Shown: one piece after another, positions 24,802-35,639 of the stretch | How positions within the stretch are numbered: position 1 is the stretch's first letter | Layout: every line of letters starts with the position of its first letter | Assembly (NCBI GenBank): GCA_009760855.2 | Contig: WPIO01000013.1 | Coordinates: 4,435,001-4,497,000, forward strand | Length of the DNA stretch: 62,000 nucleotides | Origin: Cristatella mucedo | Lineage: Eukaryota > Bryozoa > Phylactolaemata > Cristatellidae | Reading direction: 5' to 3' | Notes under the pieces: model-generated | Told to the model about the DNA's origin: nothing | The model's input: the letters and a program-made list of their open reading frames with translations, nothing else | The model's database searches: none | Position numbers and translations under genes: made by a program

Positions 24802-25734
24802 TATAGTTATAGTTAGCGGGTTGCGTCAGATTTGGAGGCTGGTGGCTTGGTTATTGCGGCCGTTGCAATGACCAGCTCTGCTCTGCGGTGTACCAGCTGG
24901 GTGTGCCAAAGAGAAGCTCGCTGCCTTGTGTAACTGTAGCTGCCTGTGACCTGCCGGTGACGGCTCAGTGAAAATGGCCCTTGTGACCCTTGTAGCAGGC
25001 GGGTCGCGAAAGGCCGCGTTCCAGCGCGCCTCCTCCGAGCAGCAGTTAGGTAGCCTGTAGCTACACGAAGCGGAGAGCCAGCGGAGAAGGCTGGGATTGG
25101 ACAATGCTAACGTCCTAGGTGATGGTGGAGGAAGTGCATCGCAGCGTCCTTGCTGAGGACCCCGTCACCGCCCACGACTACTGGACGCTTTGGTGCGACG
25201 GCGGTAACGTTGTAGAGGACGCGTCGTGGCTTCGAAAGGCTGGCGAATCAGCTCATATAAAATATATTGAATATTACAATTTTAAATTTTAAATTATTAA
25301 AATATTTAATATAACATTTTAAATTTGCAGAGTTGGAGTCGGTTCTGAAAGGCGTCAACCTTGCGATTGCATGGGACCTGAAGACCGATGTCGTCGTAAC
25401 CGATTTCGCCATAGTATCCGGCTGGCTCCGGTCACTGTGCTCGGGGGGGGAGGGATAAGCCAGTGCATTCGCGAGGGCTTGGGGAAGCGTCAACACGTCA
25501 ACGGCTGCGTTCTCCGATTACGTCCTGTGTTACTGGACGGCATGTGGGATGCTGGTTACTTATAATAATGCTGCGTTATGTCGTGCGGTACTTTTTTTTG
25601 TCAAGACTGCCCCGAGTGTGTCCTTTGTGATGCTTAAATCGTGGGAGCGTATAATTATAATTAGCGGGTTGCGTCAGATTTGGAGGCTGCCGGCTTGGTT
25701 GTTGTGGCCGTTGCAATGACCCGCTATCCTCTGC
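24802..25734. repeat. 85-bp direct repeats flanking about 760 bp
   Basis: 24802-24886 and 25650-25734 align without gaps and with nine differences by eye; both contain TTAGCGGGTTGCGTCAGATT. The 763 bp between them has no recognisable coding region. An AATAAA lies after the right copy at about 25819. This may be a small non-autonomous LTR-type element, two copies of an unknown repeat, or a segmental duplication. No TG...CA ends were seen. Confidence 0.6.
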
Positions 25735-26326
25735 AGCAGCCGCCGCCGTCTACTCTCCCGCCGTCTCCTCTGCAGCGGAGAGGTTGGGGTGCTCTCTCGC
25801 TAGGAGTATCACTTTTGAATAAAGGACTTTTGATACTTTAAAGAACATCGCCGAGAATTCTTGACGAAAAGCTTTGCTAAAAAGCTTCCCACCGGGTAAG
25901 GACGATGCAGTTCTTAAAATGGAGGTAGCTCCGTAAAACCCAGTTCACCCAGTCTCGCTGCACGAACGGGCACTTCCTATTGGGCTCCGCGCGCCCAACG
26001 AGTGGAGAGCTAGGTGAGTGGGCTGACCTTCGCCGTGCGATGCGATTGGCGCCCAGCGTAGCGTGGCTGAGCGAATCCAGGCTCGCGGGCCAAGAGGCGC
26101 CCGATTGCGACTTTCGCGACGGCTATAGAGAGAATAGCCGCGGCGGCTTCGCGTCGACTTCGCTTCGCCACGCTCGCAGAGAGCGCCTGCTGGTGTGGCG
26201 GACGGCGGTTCGCGACCGTCGTTTCTAGCGATCTCTCTGCCAGCTCTGTCGCGGCGCTGACCGCCTGCACCGCGACAACATCCGCAGCAGGGGTAGCCCT
26301 TTTGGGGTAGCCCGCAGCAGGGCTCG

Positions 26327-26369
26327 AAACCGTAATCTAGATGAATCTAATCGAAACCGTAATCTAGAT
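26327..26369. repeat. Short direct duplication
   Basis: CGAAACCGTAATCTAGATG occurs at about 26327-26345 and again at 26351-26369. Confidence 0.75.
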
Positions 26370-26463
26370 GCGAAGAGCGAGCACCCCACCCCGCCCCCGT
26401 GACCTGACCCAGGGTCTCCATCTCCTGCCGTCGCCAATAGCGAGTGCAATTCCTTGCGGTGGC

Positions 26464-26892
26464 TTATGCAGAGGCGAGGGCGCGTAGCGTACACGTGACC
26501 CACGCGACCTGCGCGACTGGCGCTCGCGGCGAGCGCCAGTCGCGCATGCGCGTCTGGCGCTCGCCGACCGCCGCGGAGTCAGCCGCGGCGGTACAGACGC
26601 TGGGCCGCTTGCGGACGTACGTCCGTCGATCTGCGAAAGTCTGCGCCGCCGCCGGCGAATTCCAGTCTGTGCGCAGAGCCACGCTGGTCGGAATCCGTTG
26701 CGCCCGCCGCTCCAGGTCAAGGAGAAATTCTACGAATCTCCCTAGCGATAGTGGATTCGGCTGAAGGAATTCTAAATAGTTGAGCAGCTCCGGTTCATTA
26801 GCGAAGGCGCTCCGCACCAGCGCCCGAACTCGCGGCGCCGTCAGTCGCCAGCCAGACTTTTCCCAGCTGGATTCGCTGTCGCTGCCGGGCAA
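26464..26892 (-). CDS. Possible first exon, unknown protein (weak)
   Basis: The minus-strand ATG at 26892 opens a frame whose first 75 residues look more protein-like than the random frames around it: acidic N-terminus, then EPELLNYLEFLQPNPLSLGR and FVEFLLDLERRAQR, suggesting amphipathic helices. After about residue 75 the frame becomes Arg/Ser-rich and contains the palindromic segment at 26510-26546, so a true exon would have to end earlier. I saw no clear donor site or family match. Confidence 0.2.
   Translation of the reverse strand: MPGSDSESSWEKSGWRLTAPRVRALVRSAFANEPELLNYLEFLQPNPLSLGRFVEFLLDLERRAQRIPTSVALRTDWNSPAAAQTFADRRTYVRKRPSVCTAAADSAAVGERQTRMRDWRSPRAPVAQVAWVTCTLRALASA
26510..26546. 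repeat. Perfect 17-bp inverted repeat, 3-nt loop
   Basis: TGCGCGACTGGCGCTCG (26510-26526) and CGAGCGCCAGTCGCGCA (26530-26546), followed by a partial third copy (TGCGCGTCTGGCGCTCGCCG) in the first orientation. A templated duplication is the simplest reading. Confidence 0.9.
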
Positions 26893-26899
26893 GACTCGA

Positions 26900-27830
26900 C
26901 TCCGCGCTCAGAGCCGACGGAAGTAGAGAGGTTAAGCCGCACGAGCAGTCGACACCGACGCGACGCGTCGCGTTCCAGCGTCAGGTGCTGAGGTAATGCC
27001 CGCCGACCGAGCGGCCGTGATCCCGTGACCTGGCGAGGCGTTTTCGGAGCGCACGTCGCGTTTGGAAAGCGCACGCGCTCGGACTCCGGCCTGGCCTGGC
27101 GAGAGGCTGCGCTTTTCGGGCGCGCCGATAGCGCAGAGTCGGAAGCATGCGCAGCAGAGGCAGAGCTGAGCCGTTGTTCGGCGAGCTTTTGCCTTTTTTC
27201 TAGACGCAGAGCTCAAACCCCAGCGCTGTACACCGAGTCGCCGGACCTTGGCCGTCGGGCGGAGGTCGCCGGACGGAGGTCGCCGGACAGCTGGACGCCG
27301 ACGAATGAAGTCGCGCCCCTCCTCTACCGGACGTAGCTCGCCGGTCTCCGATCTGGGCTTGACCTCCACCTTCCCAAGCCCAGCTTCCCTCCCAAGGCCA
27401 CCTTCCCAGGCCCAGCCTTGCTTTTCAGGGCGGCCGGCTCGCTGGGCTCCGAACTTGCCCGAGCGAACGCTGAGCGACGACACCGGGCGGTTGGGGGGGG
27501 GGGCTGGAAAAAAGAATGGCGACGTGCGGAAGCGCAACGGAAAAGAAATAGTCAGACGCTAGAAAGCGAGCGACCGAGCGCTGCGGATCGGTGAAAGCCG
27601 CCGATCGGGCAATCGCTTAGTCACGTGTGCGGCATTAAAAATGGCTGGCGCCAGATAGAGCCGGGGCCCCCGCCCACGCCGCCGCCGCCGCCTGGCAATG
27701 TAAAAGGCACGCGCGCGCATCTCAGCGTCGCGCGACGTATTTCCGCGCGACGGCCGAAGCTGCCCTTGTCGCGCGTCCTCAGGCGTCGCAGCGAGGCGGG
27801 CGGCTCTCGCGTGATTCGTTCAGAGGATGG
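26900..27830. other. CpG-rich stretch, no supported gene
   Basis: Overlapping frames on both strands without family resemblance. A short duplication GGTCGCCGGACGGAGGTCGC occurs near 27262. Confidence 0.4.
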
Positions 27831-27838
27831 CGCTCAGA

Positions 27839-28038
<200 letters not shown>

Positions 28039-28137
28039 GACGCGACGAGCGAACGGCTTGCGCAGCCGGTCGATTGAGTCGCCCAAGTGAGCGAGTGCGC
28101 CTGCTCCGCCGATGATGCTGCGCGACATTCGTCAGTG

Positions 28138-28169
28138 CCACCGTGGGAGCACGAATGCTCCCACGGTGG
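28138..28169. repeat. Perfect 14-bp hairpin, CGAA loop
   Basis: CCACCGTGGGAGCA and TGCTCCCACGGTGG flank a 4-nt CGAA loop. It is 140 bp upstream of a CGG tract. Not followed by a T run. Confidence 0.9.
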
Positions 28170-28307
28170 TCTTGCGCGCGGACAAATCATGAACGGAGAG
28201 GAGAGTGAATCGCCAGCGAACTGCGGTTTTAGAAGCAGCCGTTTAGTCGAGCCCCGCGCTCGTGCCGCCGCCACCGGGCGGCTCAACGGATGTGCGGAGC
28301 GGAGCGA

Positions 28308-28341
<34 letters not shown>
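28308..28341. repeat. (CGG)n tract
   Basis: About 11 CGG units, G-rich strand on +. Confidence 0.93.
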
Positions 28342-28342
<1 letters not shown>

Positions 28343-28659
28343 CGCTTTGGGGAGCGGCCGCAAGCAACTGCATGCGCGTCAGCGGCAGTGCGCTGGCACG
28401 AGGGTGGGTATGAGCATTCCCAGCCGCGTCAGCGCTGACCTACATAGCGGTGGCGTCGTTGCGAACGGGATGCAGTGGCTCCCACCGCTGGACGACGCTT
28501 GTCCACAAACAACATGCTCGTAACGGCACTGAGGCTAGAACAAATGCGACGAGTTACCCGGGCCGTGGGTCTTATGGAAAGCATTCCTTTAAAATATGAC
28601 GGCGACGGATTTCTCCTGCCACGATCGTCGGATCGACGGAACAGGGGGCAGATACCGGA

Positions 28660-28798
<139 letters not shown>

Positions 28799-28867
28799 CG
28801 AGCCGCTCACTGCCTGTGGACTCGCTTCGCCGAGTCATGGTAGTTCCGTCACGGAAGACAATGCTGC

Positions 28868-28902
28868 GCCATCTTGCCGCTTGACGGAAGTAGGCCATCT
28901 TG
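28868..28902. promoter_or_regulatory. Two YY1-like motifs in tandem
   Basis: GCCATCTTG at 28868-28876 and again at 28894-28902, 26 bp apart, within a duplicated segment (CATCTTGCCGCTTGACGG / CATCTTGCGGCGTGACGG). The motif matches the YY1 core as known in animals. No gene start could be tied to it. Confidence 0.3.
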
Positions 28903-29049
28903 CGGCGTGACGGACTTACTCGCTTTAATTAGTAGAAATATGCTCTATCAATCGAGATCCGCTATCAAATTGGCCAACATTTAGCTGAGAAAAATTGCCA
29001 CAATCGGAGCTACCTAGTTAAAGGTACGACTGCAAAGCTAGTTTTCGCG

Positions 29050-29560
29050 TTTGAAAACTCGTGTCTAAATTACTGCAATTCCCTTCATTCAAGACGACAT
29101 AAGGCCAGTGTCCTTAATCGTCCGTTGTTTGTGCAAAACTCCCAGCAGCCCGTCTAGCCTGTCATCAAAAGCCACGTGGCTGCGACATGGCTCGCCCCAA
29201 TTCTCACTGAGCTTCTACGGCTACCTGTCAGGCCAAACGACTTCAAGATCCTCAGTCAGGCTTGCAGGTCTCTCCGCTCGCTTGCACCGACCTCGACCTT
29301 TACGACGACGACTTTGCTCCTTCAGTGCGGCGCTCTCGCACCAACAGCTCCTCAGCATCTAATCGTCTTTCTGTTCCTCGAATTACACTGAAATCGTTCA
29401 GTGATCGAGCCTTCAGCTTGAAGGCGCTGAAAATCAGGAGCACGATTCCGGCCACTGTCACTACATGCAATGATCTAGCAGCTTCGAAGTCCCAGCTACC
29501 TCTTCCGGTCGGCTCTTCTTTCGCTCCGGTGAACTTGTCGTTTTTTCCTTCGTAGTTATA
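29050..29560 (+). mobile_element. L2/CR1-like LINE remnant (older, diverged)
   Basis: Read with a frame break, the + strand gives NYCNSLHSRRHK, then VAATWLAPILTELLRLPVRP NDFKILSQACRSLRSLAPT, then SVPRITLKSFSDRAFSLKAL. These align with the 'DYCNSLL', 'HITP.L..LHWLPV..RI.FKIL', 'LAPTYL' and 'RTRLKSFGDRAF' blocks of L2/CR1 reverse transcriptases. It is more diverged than LINE-A or LINE-B and may be a third lineage. Confidence 0.6.
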
Positions 29561-30355
29561 GCGTGCGTACCTATACTCGGTTCACTGCGTGAAACTTGGC
29601 AGATCTCCTACTGACCAGTGGCCAAGGGTGTCTTAATTCTTGCTTTTGAGTGCTGGCCTAAGCTCGTTACTTATTTGTTTGTGCATGCTTGATACAGTAC
29701 ATCTCACTAACCTTCTGCTAATTGTTTATGTCGTTGTGAGTCGTGGAAAGCCAGCATGGATTCAAAGTTCACTTTGGGTACTCTACCGTTGCCCCATTAT
29801 CTATACTGCCATAACAATTACTGTCATAATGTGACTCTGCGCAGCCTCTGTAAAGCGACGCGATGTATTATGGGCCGCTATTTGCAGCCTCTTGAATACT
29901 TGATTTGGATTCCGCTCTATTTGGGGTCACGCGATTCTCGGTCTCGCAGTTCGACGACGTTCGTACAAGCGCTGCAGGTTTTCGCTGTAGCGAGAACAGC
30001 AGCATAGATACTAGATGTCGTATGCTTGTGCTTTTTCGAGCGCCACTATTTACTAGTATAGGCTACTTGAGTTGACTATACGTGCTGAAGCGTCGAAGTG
30101 CTAGCTCAGCCAGGACAAGACAGATCTAGAGATTGCAAGATTTTCGGGAGTAATTACCAATTACGAAGGAGATCCAACATGATCTGCGACTTGGAGTCAT
30201 TAGACGATTTAAATGTACCTCCGTGCGTCCGTGTGGCTTACGACACTCACTCATTAGCCGTCCATTTAAGTGCTCGTTTTGACAGTTTTGGTCACCCTGC
30301 AGCGAGGTTGAGCGTCATGACGAGCGCTGTGATTTGCGGTAAAGTCGTTAGCTAA
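29561..30355. other. Intergenic; possibly old LINE 3' UTR
   Basis: Lies between a LINE ORF end and a LINE-A-type tail on the same strand, so part of it may be the 3' UTR of that element. Nothing else recognised. Confidence 0.35.
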
Positions 30356-30359
30356 TAAG

Positions 30360-30475
30360 AGTCGCTACACGCGCATTTGTATCACGATGCTTCCTTTGCA
30401 GTGAATGTAAAGTGCCTAGAAAGAGATTCAGTTCTCTTATGACGCTATAGCAAATCTATTATTACTGTTATTAAC
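30360..30475 (+). mobile_element. LINE-A-type 3' tail
   Basis: CTTCCTTTGCAGTGAATGTA, then AAGTGCCTAGAAAGAGATTC AGTTCTCTTATGACGCTATA and an ATT-rich end. The stem-loop is intact apart from loop changes. Confidence 0.75.
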
Positions 30476-30479
30476 GACC

Positions 30480-31680
30480 TCGTTTTTCTGCCAAGCTCTT
30501 GCCAGCTTTATTGTGGAACCTGCTTCCACGAGAATTGCACACGTGACTCCATCTTCTCGCGTGCCACGATTCTGGTGTTTCCTGTCCAGCCGTCACTCGC
30601 CGCTACTTCTAAGCCACTTGCATCCATCGCAATGTCCTACTTTCTCCAGTCGCTCTTTCATTGTACTTTCCCGCGGTTCTTCCTCCGCTCCTTCCGCCCG
30701 TCCTTACGTCTTTCTAGTCTAGCCGGGCTACTCCCGTCTTCCTTATACTGCGCGAGTCCAATGGATACTATTGGCCTATTGACCTATTTACCCGGCCTAT
30801 TGAATTCGCATAGAAAAGCCGCCGCAACGATTCGAGCGAGGAGCTTTGCGAGATTCGCCGACCGCAAGGTCCACCGCTCGGTTTTCTCAGAGTTTTGCTC
30901 ATTTGCCGACTGAATCGCGATCACCTATCGGCCACGTTTCGCTCTCTTGGGCTAAACCAGGCTGGCGTGAGCTTACTAGCCTGGCGGAGTGGTACAGTGG
31001 GCGGCCCGCGTGCGTGCGTGCGCTCGATGTCAAGGAAACGATCGCGATCGCAAAACAAAGATTGCCCGGTTTACGCTCCCGCGCAGCTGCTGACAGAAAA
31101 AATGCTTTCCCAGGGGGACTAGAAATCTTTATCCGATAACATCAGAGGCGACAGGTGCTATTAACAAGCCACTCGCCCAGTTGTGACCGTCTTAGATGGC
31201 TAGCTTTGGACAAGCTGTCCAAGCTCGGCGTGGCTGTCCATCAGCTCCAGCGGGGGAGATAACTCGCTTTTTCGCAACGTTCGCCCGGAGCGGAGACTAG
31301 AAAATAGCAACCAGCCGATAAGAGAATTCCAGCCTGGACCTACAAGCCGCTTCAAGTTGCGGTAAGCTACCCAAGATCGGGTGCACTAATTGCCAAGGCG
31401 TCCCCGAAAAACTTGACGGTTGCCAGCTTGATTCCTCTTTTACTGCCAGGATTTATTAGACCGAACTCTGGGACGATCCTATTGCGAAATCCACCGGTCG
31501 TGTTCCACCCTCGGGTGTCGGGTGTCTCTTTAAGCCACTTGAACCTCTCTGCGGGGGGTGGTGGTGGCACATTCTGTAAACAGATTTCCTGATGTGGATT
31601 GAGTTAGTGTCAACATCGAAAGTGAAACTAAAGGTCAAGGCTGATTTGATAGCCTCAACGGCTATCGCTAGCGCCAGCAG
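30480..31680. other. Intergenic, nothing recognised
   Basis: Mixed composition. A tRNA-head-like fragment (GCCTGGCGGAGTGGTACAGT near 30980) has no box B at the expected distance. Confidence 0.35.
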
Positions 31681-31765
31681 TGGGAAATTCTGTATTGCTC
31701 AATTCAGGACTCGAACCCACGATCGAAATCGTAAAGTCAAAGCGCCTTGCCCCCCCGGGTAAGTT
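31680..31765 (-). mobile_element. tRNA-like SINE head fragment (weak)
   Basis: On the minus strand a box-B-like GGGTTCGAGTCCTGA is preceded by GGCAAGGCGCTTTGACTTTA. It resembles the tRNA-derived heads of the SINEs here but has no recognisable body. Confidence 0.4.
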
Positions 31766-31769
31766 TCAT

Positions 31770-32990
31770 TTGCACCGAACTTGCCCTGGTCAGATCTGAC
31801 AGGACTGAGGGCTGACTAATATTGCAGTCGGACTGGGTAAACTACTGAAGTGTGTGACATTGCACCGGCTGCGAAACGCTGGAGCAGTGCAGGGCCGGTC
31901 CCGTGTAGTTGCGCATGATTTAGATGGCTGACCAGATCAGTCTGGGATTGTCCGGGCAATGGTTCACGCTGCTGCGAGACCAGCGCCGCGGCCGACTGCC
32001 AGGTCGCGATTGAGCAGAGGACGTGTACCGGCGCCAATTTTCCTGCTGCCAACATGAGAGCGTGCGTCCCAGCTCTCGTGATGCGCGATGCGCGGCAAAG
32101 ATGGTTTCTGAGACGTTTCCAGACTTCCCTTTTCGCTTGGGAGCACTTCCGGATGGAGACACGAAGTCGGTGTCGGGCGGGGCGGGGCGGGGCGGAAGTG
32201 GGGTGCGGATTCAAAATTCAGCGGCGAAACCCGTGTGGCCGCCGACAGCTCTTCTGCCGCATCGTGGATGGCTGAGTGATGTGCGCGAGTAGTGCGCTGA
32301 GCTGGAAACGTGCATCGTCCGTGACCGCAGAATCTACTCGCCATCTCGCTCTCTGAAGTGGCCGAAAATCGAAACGCTAAAAAACGTGCGGCATGTCTGG
32401 TATAATTGGTGTAGTCACTCTCAGGACCACGTCGGCAGCGGTGCTATGTGCCGACTGAGGCTGGCGGCTGACATCTAGACGGCGGCCATCTATCGTGATC
32501 GCGTCTATCTCGAGGCGGATTACTCGGCTTCGCTGGCAGAGAACGCTGCTGCGCGCATCGGGCAGCACAAGCAGCGTCGCTCGCGTCCAAGTCTGCAAAG
32601 TAGAGCCAGTTCCGGTAGTCATTCGTGTGTATCGTCGTTACGTGACGTATTACATTCATATGCTTCCATGCATACAGGCCTTGCGATAAGCTCTGCAAAG
32701 CAGCGCCAAACGGACGCCATCGAAGCAGTGATGAGACATCAGCGGCCACTAGCGTGCATTCTACAAAATCCGAAACCAATTTCCCGGTAGCCACCAAATA
32801 AATCAAATTCGTACGCGCCACTTTCAAGCAAAAGTGCAACATGTGCCCGAGTCGTTAGCGATGAATAACACAAAAACGTGTCTTAATCCATCTGGGTTGA
32901 ACTGCGCTATTTCTCATCTGCCTTATCAATGGACTGCATCATGCAATGCTTCGCCGTTTCCTGCTGCCATAGCTCTGGTTTGATAGAGGG
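31770..32990. other. Intergenic, nothing recognised
   Basis: Contains a GC-box cluster at about 32175-32195 (four GGGGC units). No gene or mobile element supported. Confidence 0.35.
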
Positions 32991-32999
32991 GTGAGGTGT

Positions 33000-33095
33000 T
33001 ACCTTTTCGTGACCGCGGCCGTGAGCGGGAGCCCAGCGGCGGCGCATGTGAAGTGTCTCGCTAGAGATTTGAGTTCTCTTAAGGCACGATAGAAT
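33000..33095 (+). mobile_element. SINE-A 3' half
   Basis: GACCGCGGCCGTGAGCGGGAGCCCAG stands where box B is expected and is degenerate. It is followed by CATGTGAAGTGTCTCGCTAG AGATTTGAGTTCTCTTAAGG, the SINE-A/LINE-A tail. Confidence 0.55.
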
Positions 33096-33099
33096 AGTG

Positions 33100-34900
33100 G
33101 ATTTTGTCCTTCATCTTTGAAGGCAAGATTGCCATCCGGCTTGGCCCTAGTGCGCACGCCATTTCCTTCGGTTGCCTTTCGACGGCGTTCTCTACCTCGG
33201 TGGCGGCGACGGCGCCTTCTGCACCATCGCCGCCGCTACGGCGATCTCAGCTGTAGTAGCGATCTCCGCCTTGCCGCTCTAACTCTTACCTCTGATTCGC
33301 TGCTGCTGCCGGCTCCATCTTTGATGCTGCCGCTGCGAGGTCTGCATTTCGGATTAGTCGGAGCCTCCAGCGGAGTGGCCGGCTGACGAGGCGTGGCAGA
33401 CGGTCGTGTCGCAGCGTCGCGGGCGGATCCAGCTCTTTGGGTCTCCGTCGCTACTCAGGTCGCCTCTTTGGTTCGCCGGCTCGTCCACCTCCTCCTCCTC
33501 CTCTACTTCTTCGTACCTGAGATTGTACGCGTTTCGGGGCGGTGACATTGAAGCACTGCGGGTGGGCGGAGCGCGCCTCCACATCTCGCGGAGCCGGACG
33601 AGTCGCTGGTTTCGCGGGCGCACCGACCGCTCCCTCTTCGCAACGCAACGAGCGCAGCTCTTTCTAGCAGCGCAACGGTCGCGCAGACGTGCGGCGATCG
33701 TATAAAGGTGCGGACGCGCTAATCGACGATTAGCGCGCGCCTCATCTCTGCTCAGGAGCTGCGAAGTATGTTGGCCCACATGCTCGAGCAGCAGCCGCCT
33801 CAGATGTCGAAAGCAGAGAGCGTCGAGCGCGTCGAGCGCGTGCTTTTCCCTGCGAGATGAACTCGCCGGGAGTCAGCAGCGGCCGCGCCGCCATTTGGCC
33901 GCCGCAATGATTAGGATCCGCAGTGGCCGCGCCTGCGCGCTGGCGCGGCCACGCACGATCGTACGACCGCACATCGTGCATCGGTCGGTGAGACTGAAGC
34001 GGCCCACTTTCCCCCCCATCACCCACTTTACCCGCGTCCGATCTTTGAGGCGACTATTCGGTAAATCTGGGCTCGAGCCCACTCGATCTCTCTAGGATAG
34101 GGAATAAGCTAAATATACTAGGATAGAGGACAAACTCTAGGATAAACTGCCCCGAGCACTAGCCGCCGTGGGTGAAATAGAGGAGATCTTTAGCCGCAGC
34201 CCCCTCTATTTCCCCAAGCCTGGTCGCCCATTCGCTCTGTCTGTCTGTCTCTCTCCGTAGGATACAATCTCACTCTAGTCGGCGTGGGAGAGCCAGATAA
34301 TATACGCCTGTCTGCGGCCGGTCTCTAAATCCTAAGCGTGGGCGGCCCGTCCCCTCCATCCAGGATAAACTCCCCACGCCGCATGTGGCACTGGTTCGAC
34401 GGAGAGTAGGCCGCCGCTCCCATAGCGTCCGTCCGTTCAACGACGTTCATTTCCAGGCGCCGAGCATACTGATGTAGACCTCTACGATGCCGAATGGATG
34501 GAGGGCGCGCACCCATTTGCCCGCTCGGTCGATCTCGCTGTCTCGCCTCTTTCGATTGGCGCAAGCGGCCAAGATGGAGCCGTCGTAGCGACGAGAAGCG
34601 TTCGCCCAGCAAAGTGGCAGCTATTACGACCGTCGTGCCAATCGTGCCAAGTTCTTCCGCCCCCTTTAGCGAAACCTTGTACGGCATAGACGTTGGAGCA
34701 GCGAAGATACGGACGTCGCTGTACCCTGAATGCCGATCTCCGTCGCAGCTGATTCCGTGATTTGCTGACCGGCTGTACGGTTTTTAATAAAGAAGTAGTC
34801 CTACGAAGTTGCGTCTTCTCCATCGATAGGCAGAAAACAGTCGGGTGCTGGATCAAAGAGTTCTACCCTGCTTATGCATTCAATCGCACATATTGAGCAA
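33100..34900. other. GC-rich intergenic DNA; isolated TATA-like site
   Basis: Overlapping short frames without family resemblance. A TATAAAG motif at about 33701 is followed by a 10-bp inverted repeat (33716-33736, GCGCTAATCG / CGATTAGCGC). This could be a promoter, but no coding sequence follows convincingly. Confidence 0.3.
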
Positions 34901-34987
34901 GCTATGTGGCGGAACAATAGACCTATATATATATAAATATATACTTGCATATAAATATGCATATACATATATACACATATATACACA

Positions 34988-35530
<543 letters not shown>

Positions 35531-35608
<78 letters not shown>

Positions 35609-35612
35609 TCTA
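35531..35612. repeat. (CT)n tract at the LINE-B 5' boundary
   Basis: It begins inside the LINE-B sequence at GCTCTCTATC, where the 3.2-kb copy reads GCTCTGTATC, and then runs as CT with two CTAT breaks. Confidence 0.95.
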
Positions 35613-35639
35613 AGTATATATATATATGCATGCATACGG

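Noticed and set aside
28138-28169. Rho-independent terminator
   Set aside because: No T run follows the hairpin and the genome is eukaryotic.
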